64,000 bases of DNA. Source: Paraburkholderia sp. SOS3. GTDB taxonomy: Bacteria > Pseudomonadota > Gammaproteobacteria > Burkholderiales > Burkholderiaceae. This document shows, piece after piece, positions 15,980 through 24,844 of this stretch; the first letter of the stretch is position 1, and every line of letters starts with the position of its first letter. Under the pieces are notes generated by a model. The model had not been told where the DNA came from. It saw only the letters and a list, made by a program, of their open reading frames with translations, and did no database searches. A program made the position numbers and the translations under genes. The stretch spans positions 992,001 to 1,056,000 of the forward strand of contig NZ_CP018811.1 of NCBI RefSeq assembly GCF_001922345.1, in the 5' to 3' direction.

Positions 15980-16876
15980 ATGCTTCTTCCGGACGTTCGA
16001 ACCTTCCTCGCCGTCGCCTCGGCGGGAAGTCTGTCCGCCGCGGCGCGCCAGCTGGACGTGGTTCCGATGCAGGTATCGCGGCGCATCGCGGCGCTCGAAG
16101 AAGATCTTGGCGTGCGCCTTTTTCATCGGACCACGCGGTCGCTGACCCTGACCGCGGAAGGCGAGGCGTTTGTGCCTTACGCAAGAACGCTGGTTGATGC
16201 AGAAGCGACTGCGCGTGCCGAATTGAGTCCGTTGCCGAAAACGGCGTCAGGCGTGCTGCGGATGACGGCGCCGAGCGGCTTTGGGCAATCGGTGGTGCTG
16301 CCGATGCTTTCACGGGTGCTGGAAGAGAATCCTGAACTGCAGATCGATCTCGATCTTTCGGATCGTCAGGTGGATATCGTGGGGCAGGGGCTCGATCTCG
16401 CGTTGCGCATTGCGCCGCTGGAGGACTCGGAGCTGATCGCGAAGAAAATTGCCGCTAATCCGCGGCTTATTTGTGCGGCGCCGGAGTATCTGAAAAAGCA
16501 CGGGGTTCCGCAGACCGTGGCCGAGCTCGACGGCCATCGATGCGTCAGGCTCTGCGCGGTCAGGCGATGGCCGCTGATTGTCGACGGTGCGATGACGCGC
16601 CGGCGCGTGGAAGCGTCGATCACCACCACCAGCGTCGAAGCGGCGCGCACTGCCACCGTGCAAGGCCTGGGACTTGCCATGCTGACGTACTGGGATGTGT
16701 TCAGGCAGTTAGCCGACAAGTCGCTCGTTCGCGTGCATCTGCAGGATGCTTCGATGGAGGACCTGTCGGTGTGGGCTGTGATTCCGAGCAGGCGTTACGT
16801 GCCCAATCGCGTCAATGTGTTCCTCGGCGCGCTCGAACGCGAGATCGCGGGGCTCGCGAAGAAATACGGCCGCTGA
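15980..16876 (+). CDS. LysR family transcriptional regulator
   Basis: A 298-residue LysR regulator of usual length. The N-terminal helix-turn-helix reads LAVASAGSLSAAARQLDVVPMQVSRRIAALEEDLGVRLFHRTTRSLTLT in separable motifs (residues about 7-55). A periplasmic-binding-protein-like effector domain follows, with RMTAPSGFGQSVVLP near residue 95. It probably controls the divergent OYE gene. Confidence 0.88.
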   Translation: MLLPDVRTFLAVASAGSLSAAARQLDVVPMQVSRRIAALEEDLGVRLFHRTTRSLTLTAEGEAFVPYARTLVDAEATARAELSPLPKTASGVLRMTAPSGFGQSVVLPMLSRVLEENPELQIDLDLSDRQVDIVGQGLDLALRIAPLEDSELIAKKIAANPRLICAAPEYLKKHGVPQTVAELDGHRCVRLCAVRRWPLIVDGAMTRRRVEASITTTSVEAARTATVQGLGLAMLTYWDVFRQLADKSLVRVHLQDASMEDLSVWAVIPSRRYVPNRVNVFLGALEREIAGLAKKYGR

Positions 16877-17359
16877 CAACGGGCAACCCGACCCGCGTCG
16901 TTGCGGCCGTTCGGGCCGCGTGCCCGGTTCACCCGGTCATCCAGGCCTCACGCCGCATACATATGTCTGCGCGACGTCCAGGGAATCGCTGCCGCGCTCC
17001 TGCCTGCTTTCTGCGCAACGATCTGATAGATCGACACTTACCGCAAGGCTCAAGTGGGGAAGCTCGCCGCCTGGAAATACGCGTGCTCGCGGCAGCAGTT
17101 GGGCGGCGACCTAAAGAAAGCGTCGTGCCGCGCCGATATGATGTGTTTGGGGAAAGAGGCTTGACGAACGATGTCGCCTCCGGCGAAGGCCGCCGATAAC
17201 GGCTAGTCGAACTCTGATTCGTTGCGGGGTTAGGCGGGCCTGCTGCTTCGTCTCGGGAAAACGCCTTGCGTGTCTGTCGCCGACTGGAAGATGCGCTCGA
17301 ATTAAAGGAAAATGTAACCTGTCTCCCCTGCATAGGGCCACGGAACCCAATCGCACGCC
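16877..17359. other. Intergenic region without a supported gene
   Basis: About 480 bases between the LysR and GntR genes. Open frames here have no ribosome site or recognisable protein. I see no convincing terminator or RNA gene. The part next to 17360 should hold the GntR promoter. Confidence 0.5.
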
Positions 17360-18115
17360 ATGTTTACCCGATCATCCGGCCCTTCCATTGCCAGACCCGT
17401 CACGCTGACGCAGCAGGTCGCCGAGCAGATCGCGGGCGAAATTCTGAGCGGGGTGTATCCGGTCGGCACACGGCTTCCATCGGGCAAGGATCTCGCGCAG
17501 CGCTTCGGCGTGAGCGCAGCGGTGATCCGGGAAGTCACCGAACGCCTGCGCGCGCAAGGTCTGATCGACAGCCGGCAAGGTTCCGGGTGCACGGTGCGCG
17601 CGCGTACGCAAAGCACGGGCTTCCAGGTGCCGGAAGGCCGCGACGCGAATCGTGCGGACCTCGTCAATGTGTTCGAGCTGCGCCTCGACCTCGAGGGCGC
17701 GGCGGCGGCGCTTGCGGCCGTGCGCCGGACCGAGGGAGACCTCGCCACCCTCGAAGCGATCCTGCTCGCGCTGGCCGAGCAACGCTACACGCCGAACCGC
17801 GCCATCGAACTCGATATTGCTTTTCACGTCGCCGTGGGCGACGCGACTCACAATCGCTATTTCAAGGATCTGCTGCAGTACCTGAACGTGCAGATTCGCG
17901 AGTCGGTGCAGGCAGGGCGCACGAATCCGATCGCTTATCCGGACCAGCCCGACGACGTGCATCGCGAACACGTCCAGCTGTTCGAGGCGATTCGCGCGGG
18001 CGATCCGGTTGCGGCGCGCGCCGCGGCGATGTCGCATCTTCACAATGCGGCCGCGCGTCTCGATCTCACCATACAAGGGCGCGACGCGCTCGGCGAAGTG
18101 TCCATACCGGGCTGA
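17360..18115 (+). CDS. GntR family regulator, FadR subfamily (copy 1)
   Basis: A 251-residue FadR-type regulator. The winged helix-turn-helix (residues about 14-78) contains GVYPVGTRLPSGKDLAQRFG and AVIREVTERLRAQGLIDSRQ. The FCD ligand-binding domain has the metal-binding pattern ELDIAFH near residue 152 and VHREHVQLFEAI near residue 200. It is closely similar in sequence to the convergent regulator 33 bases downstream, implying local duplication. Likely targets are the sugar-acid genes to the right. Confidence 0.87.
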   Translation: MFTRSSGPSIARPVTLTQQVAEQIAGEILSGVYPVGTRLPSGKDLAQRFGVSAAVIREVTERLRAQGLIDSRQGSGCTVRARTQSTGFQVPEGRDANRADLVNVFELRLDLEGAAAALAAVRRTEGDLATLEAILLALAEQRYTPNRAIELDIAFHVAVGDATHNRYFKDLLQYLNVQIRESVQAGRTNPIAYPDQPDDVHREHVQLFEAIRAGDPVAARAAAMSHLHNAAARLDLTIQGRDALGEVSIPG

Positions 18116-18148
18116 TTGCGCCGGGCTCCGCTCGTCCTTCCGAAGGCC

Positions 18149-18919
18149 TCATTCGACGCGCGCCGCGGTATCGCGACGTGGTTCCTGCGCAACCGCGAGC
18201 AGCATGCCCGAATCGCGGTCGCGGCCGGGAATATCGAGCTCGAGGTGGCATGCCGCGCGTTGCAGATGCAGCATCACCGCCGCGCGCGCTTCGTTTGCGT
18301 TGCCGGTGCGAATCGCGTCGTACACGGCCAGATGCTCGCGCTGCACGGTTTGCGGCAACGGTTCGTTGACGAGTGCGTTATAGCGCGCCGCGTGCACGGC
18401 CTGACGCAACTGCAGGTTCAAATACTTGAGCAGTGCGCCGTAGTAGGGATTGTGCGTGGCGGCCGCGATCGCGACGTGAAAGGCAAGGTCCAGTTCGACG
18501 CCTGCATCGAGATCGTGAAGGTTCTCGCCGAGTTCGATCAGGATCCCTGATAGTTTCGCGAGATCCGCATCCGTGCGCCGTACAGCCGCCAATCCTGCCG
18601 CGGCGCCTTCGAGGTCGAGCCGCAATTCGAACACGCTCGACAGTTCCACCGGATCGGCAACCCGGGTTGTCAGAATCTGGAAGCCCTCGGCTTCGGCGCG
18701 CGCCTTGACGACACACCCCGAGCCTTGCCGGCTGTCGATCAGGCCTTTGGAGCGCAAGCGCTCCGTGACCTCGCGGATCACCGCCTGACTGACGCCATAC
18801 ATCTGACCCAGCGCTTTGCCCGACGGCAACTTGGTGCCGACCGGATAGACCCCCGAGTAAATGGCCTCCCGCAGCAGATCGGCCACTTGCGCGGTCAACG
18901 AGTTGAGTTTCGCCGCCAT
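18149..18919 (-). CDS. GntR family regulator, FadR subfamily (copy 2)
   Basis: A 256-residue paralogue of the preceding regulator. Its DNA-binding region (GVYPVGTKLPSGKALGQMYG, then AVIREVTERLRSKGLIDSRQ) is almost identical to copy 1, while the FCD domain differs more (ELDLAFH, VQREHLAVYDAI). The start at 18919 has GAGGAG six bases before it. A longer frame exists upstream but crosses the promoter region. It is divergent from the KdgT operon and probably represses it through the palindrome at 19028-19046. Confidence 0.87.
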   Translation of the reverse strand: MAAKLNSLTAQVADLLREAIYSGVYPVGTKLPSGKALGQMYGVSQAVIREVTERLRSKGLIDSRQGSGCVVKARAEAEGFQILTTRVADPVELSSVFELRLDLEGAAAGLAAVRRTDADLAKLSGILIELGENLHDLDAGVELDLAFHVAIAAATHNPYYGALLKYLNLQLRQAVHAARYNALVNEPLPQTVQREHLAVYDAIRTGNANEARAAVMLHLQRAACHLELDIPGRDRDSGMLLAVAQEPRRDTAARVE

Positions 18920-19027
18920 GTGTCTCCTCGTGCCTGTTAGCCTCGATGCGACGTAGCGTAAGCCCAGGATGCCCCAAAGCGTGCACTCGACTTGTCCAGG
19001 GTTTACCTGAGCCATGCTTCAGCAAAC

Positions 19028-19046
19028 TTATCATATAACATGATTA
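19028..19046. promoter_or_regulatory. Putative GntR operator upstream of the KdgT operon
   Basis: TTATCATATAACATGATTA contains ATCAT-N5-ATGAT, a perfect inverted repeat within an AT-rich stretch unlike its surroundings. It lies between the divergent gntR copy 2 and kdgT-like genes. The assignment is by position. Confidence 0.5.
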
Positions 19047-19158
19047 CACGCTAAGACGACAATCAGGCGCGCAGACCTGAATCGATGCGACCGAACGCCG
19101 TGAATCCACGCCAACAAAACGATGGTGTCCGCGAGGCGGACAGGTTCAGGAGACGACT

Positions 19159-20187
19159 TTGAAGATCTATCAGGCAATTAATCGCGTACCCGGCGGTTTG
19201 ATGGTCATACCGCTGTTCATCGGCATGCTGGTCAACACGTTCGCGCCGAATGCGCTGAAAATCGGCGGCTTTACCGAAGCGCTGACAAACGCAGGCTATC
19301 CGACGATCCTCGCGATGTATCTGTTCACAGCGGGCACCAAGATGACCTTGCGAACCGCGCCGAAGATGTTGCGGCGCGGACTCGGCATTCTGGTGGCGAA
19401 GGTGGGCGTCGCGGTGATTCTGGCACTTGGCGTCGCGCATCTGTTTCACGGCAACTTTCTCGGCCTCTCCACGCTCGCGTTGCTCGCGGCGATGAACGAC
19501 ACCAACGGCGGCATGTTCCTCGCGCTGACGAGTGCATTCGGCACCAAGGAGGACGCGGGCACCTATGTCGTGCAGAGCATCGAGACGGGACCGTTCGTCA
19601 CGATGCTCGTGCTGGTCGGCGCGGGCCTCGCGGTGATTCCGTGGCTGACAATGGCTTCCGTGATCGCCCCGATCGCCGCCGGTGCGATTCTTGGCAACCT
19701 CGACAAGGATCTGCGCGATTTCTTCGGCAGGCATGAGCCGATCATCGTGCCGTTCATGGCGTTCACGCTCGGCGAAGGCATCAATCTGAAGTCGGTCACG
19801 ACGGCCGGGCTGCCGGGCATTCTGCTCGGCGTGGGCGTGTTCGTGATCACCGGCATCGTCTGCATTACCGCCGATCGCCTGCTGGGCGGCTCGGGCATCG
19901 CCGGGGCGGCCGCCTCGAGCACGGCAGGCAACGCGGCCGGCACGCCGCAGGCGGTGGCGCTCGCCGATCCGAGCTATGCTGCGATCGCGCCGCTCGCGAC
20001 AGTGCAAGTGGCCGCCTCGGTCATCGTGACCGCGATCCTGACGCCCGTTCTTACCGCATTCATACACCGCCGCCTGAAGCGGGCCGAGCAACGCAAGCCA
20101 CAGGCGGCCGCGCCGGCCGCCTCATCGTGGGACCCCGGCGAAGACGCCGGGGGAATCGATCACCCCCATCCCGCCATAAACCGATAG
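19159..20187 (+). CDS. kdgT: 2-keto-3-deoxygluconate permease (KdgT family)
   Basis: A 342-residue inner-membrane carrier with about ten hydrophobic segments. The opening INRVPGGLMVIPLFIGMLVNTF and AAMNDTNGGMFLALTSAFG near residue 112 are typical of KdgT, a proton symporter for 2-keto-3-deoxygluconate. The start is TTG, preceded by AGGAG. It heads an operon with a GlcG-like protein, a hydroxyacid reductase and tartronate semialdehyde reductase, so the physiological substrate may be another small sugar acid. Confidence 0.87.
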   Translation: MKIYQAINRVPGGLMVIPLFIGMLVNTFAPNALKIGGFTEALTNAGYPTILAMYLFTAGTKMTLRTAPKMLRRGLGILVAKVGVAVILALGVAHLFHGNFLGLSTLALLAAMNDTNGGMFLALTSAFGTKEDAGTYVVQSIETGPFVTMLVLVGAGLAVIPWLTMASVIAPIAAGAILGNLDKDLRDFFGRHEPIIVPFMAFTLGEGINLKSVTTAGLPGILLGVGVFVITGIVCITADRLLGGSGIAGAAASSTAGNAAGTPQAVALADPSYAAIAPLATVQVAASVIVTAILTPVLTAFIHRRLKRAEQRKPQAAAPAASSWDPGEDAGGIDHPHPAINR

Positions 20188-20200
20188 CCAAGAGGAACCG

Positions 20201-20629
20201 ATGGCAGTTGCAGAACTCGATCTCGCACGCGCCCAGCATCTGGTCGACCATCTGATTGCGCAAGCGCGCGAGAAATTCGGCAAGCCCGTATGTGTCGCCG
20301 TATGCGATGCATACGGCTTTTTAATCGCATTCGCGCGTGCCGACGGCACGCCGGTGCGCAGCATTGCGCTCGCGCAGCAGAAGGCCTACACCTGCACGCG
20401 CATGGTCGGCACGACTCAAGCATTTCTCGAACGGCTGCGGCGCGAGGACCTCGCGATCGGCTACTTCTGCGACCCGTTGCTGACCGCGCTGCCGGGCGGC
20501 GCGCTGCTCGACGACGGCCACGGGCGCACGATCGGCGCGGTCGGCGTCAGCGGGCTCGCGCCCGCGGAAGACCAGCTGCTTGCGGATAGCGGCAGCGGCG
20601 TCCTTCAACACCGTTCGCAGCGCGACTAA
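20201..20629 (+). CDS. GlcG/HbpS family heme-degrading-domain protein
   Basis: A 142-residue GlcG/HbpS-type protein of unknown biochemical role. ALAQQKAYTCTRM near residue 68, LPGGALLDDGHGRTIGAVGVSG near residue 104 and the following acidic segment match this family. Such proteins are often encoded beside glycolate or sugar-acid enzymes. It starts 13 bases after the KdgT gene and is followed by the hydroxyacid dehydrogenase. Confidence 0.78.
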   Translation: MAVAELDLARAQHLVDHLIAQAREKFGKPVCVAVCDAYGFLIAFARADGTPVRSIALAQQKAYTCTRMVGTTQAFLERLRREDLAIGYFCDPLLTALPGGALLDDGHGRTIGAVGVSGLAPAEDQLLADSGSGVLQHRSQRD

Positions 20630-20652
20630 TTTACTTCAACAGGAAACAGGCA

Positions 20653-21630
20653 ATGGCGAAGAAGAGCGTCTATGTCACCCGGGCGATTCCCGAGCAGACC
20701 ATCGATACGCTGCGCGAGCGTTTCGACGTAACCGTCAACCCGCACGACCGCGCGCTGACACGCGATGAACTGCTGCAGGCCGTGCGCGGACGCGACGCGC
20801 TGGTGACGCTGCTGACCGACAAGATCGACGGCGAAATTCTCGATGCGGCCGGAACGCAATGCCGGATCGTCGCCAACTATGCGGTCGGCTTCAACAATTT
20901 CGATCTCGACGCGGCGACTGCGCGCGGCGTCATCATGACGAACACGCCGGGCGTGCTCGACGATGCTACCGCCACGCATGCGTGGGCGTTGCTGCTTGCC
21001 ACGGCGCGCCGCGTGTCGGAGTCGGAGCGCTACGTGCGCGCCGGCAAATGGAAGGGCTGGGCGCCGATGGCGTTCATCGGCCAGGACGTCGATCACAAGA
21101 CGCTTGGCATCGCCGGTCTCGGGCGCATCGGTTCGAAGTTCGCGCGCAAGGCCGCGGCGTTCGACATGAACATCATCTACACGGACGCGCAGCCAAACGA
21201 GGCGTTCGAGCGCGAGTATCGCGCACGCTTCGTCGACAAGGCGACGCTGCTGCGCGAATCGGACTACCTGTCGCTGCATCTGCCGCTGCTGCCGGATACG
21301 CATCACTACATCGGCGCGGCGGAACTGGCCGCGATGAAGCCGACCGCCGTGCTGATCAATGCGGCGCGCGGTCCGCTCGTCGACGAGAAAGCGCTGGTCG
21401 CCGCCTTGAAGGACAAGGTGATCTGGGGCGCGGGACTCGACGTGTTCGAGGACGAGCCCGCACTGGCCCCGGGGCTGGCCGATCTGGATAACGTCGTGAT
21501 CGTCCCGCACATCGCGTCGGCGACCACGCAGACCCGGCTCGCGATGGGCAAGATCGTCACCGACAACGTGATCCGCGTGCTGAACGGCGAGTCGCCGCTC
21601 AACTGCATCAATCCGCAAGCGCTCAAGTAA
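20653..21630 (+). CDS. D-2-hydroxyacid dehydrogenase (glyoxylate/hydroxypyruvate reductase type)
   Basis: A 325-residue NAD(P)-dependent D-2-hydroxyacid dehydrogenase. The Rossmann motif GIAGLGRIGSKFARKA is near residue 156. The catalytic Arg is in NAARGPLVDEKAL (near 237), Glu in DVFEDEPAL (near 264), and His in VPHIASATTQTR (near 284). The likely reaction is reduction of glyoxylate or hydroxypyruvate to glycolate or D-glycerate. Context with tartronate semialdehyde reductase supports a glycerate-forming route. Confidence 0.87.
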   Translation: MAKKSVYVTRAIPEQTIDTLRERFDVTVNPHDRALTRDELLQAVRGRDALVTLLTDKIDGEILDAAGTQCRIVANYAVGFNNFDLDAATARGVIMTNTPGVLDDATATHAWALLLATARRVSESERYVRAGKWKGWAPMAFIGQDVDHKTLGIAGLGRIGSKFARKAAAFDMNIIYTDAQPNEAFEREYRARFVDKATLLRESDYLSLHLPLLPDTHHYIGAAELAAMKPTAVLINAARGPLVDEKALVAALKDKVIWGAGLDVFEDEPALAPGLADLDNVVIVPHIASATTQTRLAMGKIVTDNVIRVLNGESPLNCINPQALK

Positions 21631-21639
21631 AGGGACACC

Positions 21640-22527
21640 ATGGCAAAGGTGGGATTCATCGGGCCCGGCATCATGGGCGCGCCGATGGCGGCGAATCTGC
21701 TGCGCGGCGGTCATCAGCTGTTCGTGAACGCGCGCCGCTCGGTGCCGGCCGCATTGCTCGAAGCCGGCGCACGGCCATGCGCCTCGCCGAAAGAAGCGGC
21801 ACAGCAGGCGGACTTCGTGTTCCTGATGGTGCCGGACACGCCGGACGTCGAACAGGTGCTGTTCGGCGAGAACGGCGTGGCAAGCGGCCTCGGTCGCGGG
21901 CAGGTGGTGATCGACATGAGCTCGATTTCGCCGATCGCGACGCGGGAATTCGCCGCGAAGATCAATGCGCTCGGATCGAAGTATCTCGACGCGCCGGTGT
22001 CGGGCGGTGAAGTGGGCGCCAAGGCAGGCACGCTCACCATCATGGTGGGCGGCCCCGCTGAAACGTTCGAGGCGGTCAAGCCGCTGTTCGACCTGATGGG
22101 CAAGAACATCACGCTCGTCGGCGAAAACGGCGACGGTCAGACGACCAAGGTCGCCAACCAGATCATCGTGGCGCTGAACATCGAAGCGGTGGCGGAGGCC
22201 TTGCTGTTCGCGTCGAAGGCCGGCGCGGATCCGGCCAGGGTGCGGCAGGCCCTGATGGGCGGCTTCGCGGCGTCGAGAATTCTCGAGGTGCATGGCGAGC
22301 GGATGATCAAGCGCACCTTCGATCCCGGCTTCAGGATCGAGCTGCATCAAAAGGACCTGAATCTGGCGTTGCAAGGAGCGCGGGCGCTCGGCGTGGCATT
22401 GCCGCACACCGCATCGGCGCAGCAGCTGATGAACGCATGCGCGGCGCAGGGCCAGGGCAAGCTCGACCATTCCGCGCTGTGTCAGGCGCTGGAACTGATG
22501 TCGGACCACAAGATCGCCGACCAGTAA
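21640..22527 (+). CDS. garR: 2-hydroxy-3-oxopropionate (tartronate semialdehyde) reductase
   Basis: A 295-residue beta-hydroxyacid dehydrogenase. The N-terminal GFIGPGIMGAPMAANLL binds NAD(P)H. DAPVSGGEVGAKAGTLTIMVGG near residue 120 and the catalytic Lys in GQTTKVANQIIVALN near residue 172 follow. GFRIELHQKDLNLAL near residue 230 is typical of GarR/GlxR. It converts tartronate semialdehyde to D-glycerate. It is the last gene before a strong terminator. Confidence 0.87.
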   Translation: MAKVGFIGPGIMGAPMAANLLRGGHQLFVNARRSVPAALLEAGARPCASPKEAAQQADFVFLMVPDTPDVEQVLFGENGVASGLGRGQVVIDMSSISPIATREFAAKINALGSKYLDAPVSGGEVGAKAGTLTIMVGGPAETFEAVKPLFDLMGKNITLVGENGDGQTTKVANQIIVALNIEAVAEALLFASKAGADPARVRQALMGGFAASRILEVHGERMIKRTFDPGFRIELHQKDLNLALQGARALGVALPHTASAQQLMNACAAQGQGKLDHSALCQALELMSDHKIADQ

Positions 22528-22547
22528 GTTAAAGGGGCTTTTATTGC

Positions 22548-22574
22548 GCAGGCGGTGTGCCGCCTGCGGTTTTT
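22548..22574 (+). terminator. Rho-independent terminator of the KdgT-GarR operon
   Basis: GCAGGCGG-TGTG-CCGCCTGC forms a perfect 8-bp stem with a 4-base loop. It is followed by GG and five T residues, 20 bases after the garR stop codon. Confidence 0.85.
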
Positions 22575-22782
22575 CCTGCAACAGCTTGCGCAAACGTTTC
22601 ACCGCTTTAATTAGCATTACAGAAATTACGAAAACGAAATAAAAGCATGGATGCGGGTTGATGCAAGACGCTTTCGGGCGTGGTTGCATGAACCCGGCCG
22701 GCACGGCGATGCCGTGCGTTTCCGCGGAATCGATGCTGTTTCTCGAGTCCGCGTCATAACCTTCGAAAAAAAGAGGACGCAC

Positions 22783-23985
22783 ATGGACCGAAGCTTCAAG
22801 CGCACCCTTCTTGCGTTGGGCGTACTGGCTTACGCGGCGGCAGGCACAGCGCTCGCGCAAGACGCGCCGCAAACGTATCCGCAAGATCCGCAGGCGATGG
22901 CTGCCGTCAGGCAGAACCTGAAGAACATCAAGCTGCCTCCCGGCTTCAAGATCGAACTGTATGCGATGGTGCCGGGCGCGCGCGCCATCGCAGTCGATCC
23001 GACGACGGGTACCGCGTATATCGGCACGCGCAAGAACGCGGTATGGGTGCTGCACGACGACGGCAACGGCAAGGTGACGCAGGTTACCCAGTTTTCGCCG
23101 GCGAGCAATTTCAAGGATCCCAATGGCGTGTGCTTCTCGCCGGAGGGCAAGTTGTTCGTGATCGAACTGAACCGTATTCTGTCGTTCGCGAACCCAGGCA
23201 GCGCGACGCCGACCGAACAGATCATCGTGCCGCAGGGCCAGTTGATTCCGGTCGGCGACGAAGCCTACAACCACGGAGCGCGTGTCTGCCGGATCGGGCC
23301 GGACGGCAAGCTGTACGTGACGGTAGGCGAGCACTACAACGTGCTGCCGCCCGAGAAATACGACGCGTACTACAAGGCGGGCATGGGCGCGATCGTCCGT
23401 TACAACCAGGACGGCAGCGGCCGCGAGATCTACGCGCACGGCATTCGCAACTCGGTCGGGCTCGACTTCAATCCGAAAGACAAAACGCTGTGGTTTACCG
23501 ATAACCAGACCGATACGCTCGGCGACGACCGTCCGCCGGGCGAGTTGAATCGCGCGACGAGAGCCGGCGAGGATTTCGGTTATCCGTTCTATGGCGGCGG
23601 CCATGACCGCACGGTCGAATACAAGGACAAGATGCCTCCGCCTGGCGTCGTGTTCCCGCAGGTCAACCTGCCGCCTCACGCGGCGGATCTCGGCATGTCC
23701 TTCTACGAGGGCTCGTCGTTTCCGAAAACGTATGACGGCGGCATCTTCGATGCCGAACACGGCTCGTGGGTCCGCAAGCATCCGCTGGGCGCGCGCATCA
23801 TGTTCACGCGGCTGAAGGCCGACGGCACGGCGGTGGGGACGAAGGTGTTCGCCTCAGGCTGGCTCACCGACGATGGCCAGTACAAGGGACGCCCGGTCGA
23901 CGTCGAGCCGATGAAGGACGGCTCGTTGCTCGTGTCGGACGATTTTGCCAGTGCGGTCTACCGCATTACTTACGTGGGTAAATGA
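22783..23985 (+). CDS. PQQ-type sugar dehydrogenase (sorbosone dehydrogenase family)
   Basis: A 400-residue periplasmic beta-propeller. A signal peptide (MDRSFKRTLLALGVLAYAAA, cleavage near ALA-QDAP) is followed by blades with NGVCFSPEGKLFV, GPDGKLYVTVGEHYN, YAHGIRNSVGLDFNP and GELNRATRAGEDFGYP. This is the pattern of soluble glucose/sorbosone dehydrogenases that use PQQ. The start at 22783 follows AAGAGGACGCAC. A cytochrome c gene starts ten bases downstream and an isolated pqqA lies in the same cluster, fitting periplasmic sugar oxidation to the respiratory chain. Confidence 0.87.
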   Translation: MDRSFKRTLLALGVLAYAAAGTALAQDAPQTYPQDPQAMAAVRQNLKNIKLPPGFKIELYAMVPGARAIAVDPTTGTAYIGTRKNAVWVLHDDGNGKVTQVTQFSPASNFKDPNGVCFSPEGKLFVIELNRILSFANPGSATPTEQIIVPQGQLIPVGDEAYNHGARVCRIGPDGKLYVTVGEHYNVLPPEKYDAYYKAGMGAIVRYNQDGSGREIYAHGIRNSVGLDFNPKDKTLWFTDNQTDTLGDDRPPGELNRATRAGEDFGYPFYGGGHDRTVEYKDKMPPPGVVFPQVNLPPHAADLGMSFYEGSSFPKTYDGGIFDAEHGSWVRKHPLGARIMFTRLKADGTAVGTKVFASGWLTDDGQYKGRPVDVEPMKDGSLLVSDDFASAVYRITYVGK

Positions 23986-23994
23986 GGGGGAAGT

Positions 23995-24303
23995 GTGCGA
24001 ACGATTTTTCGCAACGTCATGGTGCCGGTGATGCTGGCAGCGATCGCGTCGTCGAGCATGGCAGCCGATATTGCAGCAGGCAAGTCGCGCTCGGCGCAAT
24101 GCGCGGCCTGCCATGGGCCGGATGGGCATGCGGTTATGCCGCAGACGCCGAACCTCGCGGGTCAGGACGAGGATTATCTGGTCGCGCAATTGAAGGCCTT
24201 TCGTTCCGGCGAGCGGCAGAACGAAACGATGTCGGTGATCGCGAAGCCGCTCAGCGACGTCGAAATCGCGAATCTCGCCGCTTACTTTCACAGCTTGAAG
24301 TGA
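23995..24303 (+). CDS. Class I cytochrome c (c553/c4-like)
   Basis: A 102-residue exported cytochrome with a signal peptide ending near SSSMAA. The heme-attachment motif is CAACH near residue 36, and a distal Met in ETMSVIAKPL near residue 78 is the probable second ligand. The start is GTG after GAGGGGGAA. It is the likely electron acceptor of the PQQ dehydrogenase immediately upstream. It ends in a typical IANLAAYFHSLK helix. Confidence 0.87.
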   Translation: MRTIFRNVMVPVMLAAIASSSMAADIAAGKSRSAQCAACHGPDGHAVMPQTPNLAGQDEDYLVAQLKAFRSGERQNETMSVIAKPLSDVEIANLAAYFHSLK

Positions 24304-24370
24304 CCGCGTCCGATACGAATGAATGGCGGCCGGACGCATGGCGCGAGGCCGAAACGATCAGGAGACGACA

Positions 24371-24718
24371 ATGAAGATAAAAGCGACTACTGTGCTTGCA
24401 TGCTGCTGGTCTGTTGCCGCGCTCGGGGCGGTGATGCCTGCTCACGCGGCTTCCGATCCGCATGTCTTCACGCAGACATGCCCGAACGGCGACAAGATCG
24501 CGGTGGATATGAACAAGAAGACCTTGGCGTTCACGCGCGGATCGCAAACCTACCATGCGACCTACGACGATGGTTATGCGATGACGTGGGCTGCCAACAA
24601 TCCGCCGCTGCCTCCCGGTGTCAAGAACATGCCTACCGGCGGGCAGGTCGGAACCGATGGCGTTTTCTTCGGCGATGGTGACGTCGACAACAACGTCGTG
24701 TGTCCGCGCGACAAATGA
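24371..24718 (+). CDS. Small secreted protein of unknown function
   Basis: A 115-residue protein with a clear signal peptide (cleavage near AHA-ASDP) and two Cys in the mature part (TCPNGD and VVCPRDK) that could form a disulfide. The start at 24371 follows GGAGACGACA. I do not recognise the family. Its place between the cytochrome c gene and pqqA suggests a periplasmic partner of the dehydrogenase. A terminator overlaps its 3' end. Confidence 0.65.
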   Translation: MKIKATTVLACCWSVAALGAVMPAHAASDPHVFTQTCPNGDKIAVDMNKKTLAFTRGSQTYHATYDDGYAMTWAANNPPLPPGVKNMPTGGQVGTDGVFFGDGDVDNNVVCPRDK

Positions 24719-24732
24719 GCGGACGTTTTTTT
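24702..24732 (+). terminator. Rho-independent terminator before pqqA
   Basis: GTCCGC and GCGGAC form a 6-bp stem around an 11-base loop that includes the stop codon of the secreted protein. G and seven T residues follow. pqqA begins only 25 bases later, with no room for a separate full promoter, so it may be read through this site. Confidence 0.65.
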
Positions 24733-24757
24733 CTCTTAACCTTAAGGAGCCTTAGCC

Positions 24758-24832
24758 ATGACCTGGACCCCTCCAGCCTATACCGACATGCGTTTCGGTT
24801 TTGAAATCACGATGTATATCGCCGTGCGTTGA
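24758..24832 (+). CDS. pqqA: Coenzyme PQQ precursor peptide PqqA
   Basis: A 24-residue peptide beginning MTWTPPAYTDMRFGFE and ending TMYIAVR. The Glu at 16 and Tyr at 20, in the order E-x3-Y, are the two residues fused by PqqE to make pyrroloquinoline quinone, and length and flanks match known PqqA peptides. The start follows AAGGAGCCTTAGCC. No pqqB, C, D or E gene is in the window, so the maturation enzymes must be elsewhere. It lies downstream of a PQQ-type dehydrogenase and its cytochrome. Confidence 0.9.
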   Translation: MTWTPPAYTDMRFGFEITMYIAVR

Positions 24833-24844
24833 TCGCGGTCAGTC

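Noticed and set aside
20626..23781. A 1051-codon open frame on the minus strand
   Set aside because: It runs antisense across garR, the hydroxyacid dehydrogenase and the PQQ dehydrogenase, is Arg/His-rich and matches no family; a high-GC codon artefact.
24758..24832. A full PQQ biosynthesis operon
   Set aside because: Only pqqA is present; the next gene is on the other strand and unrelated to pqqB-E.
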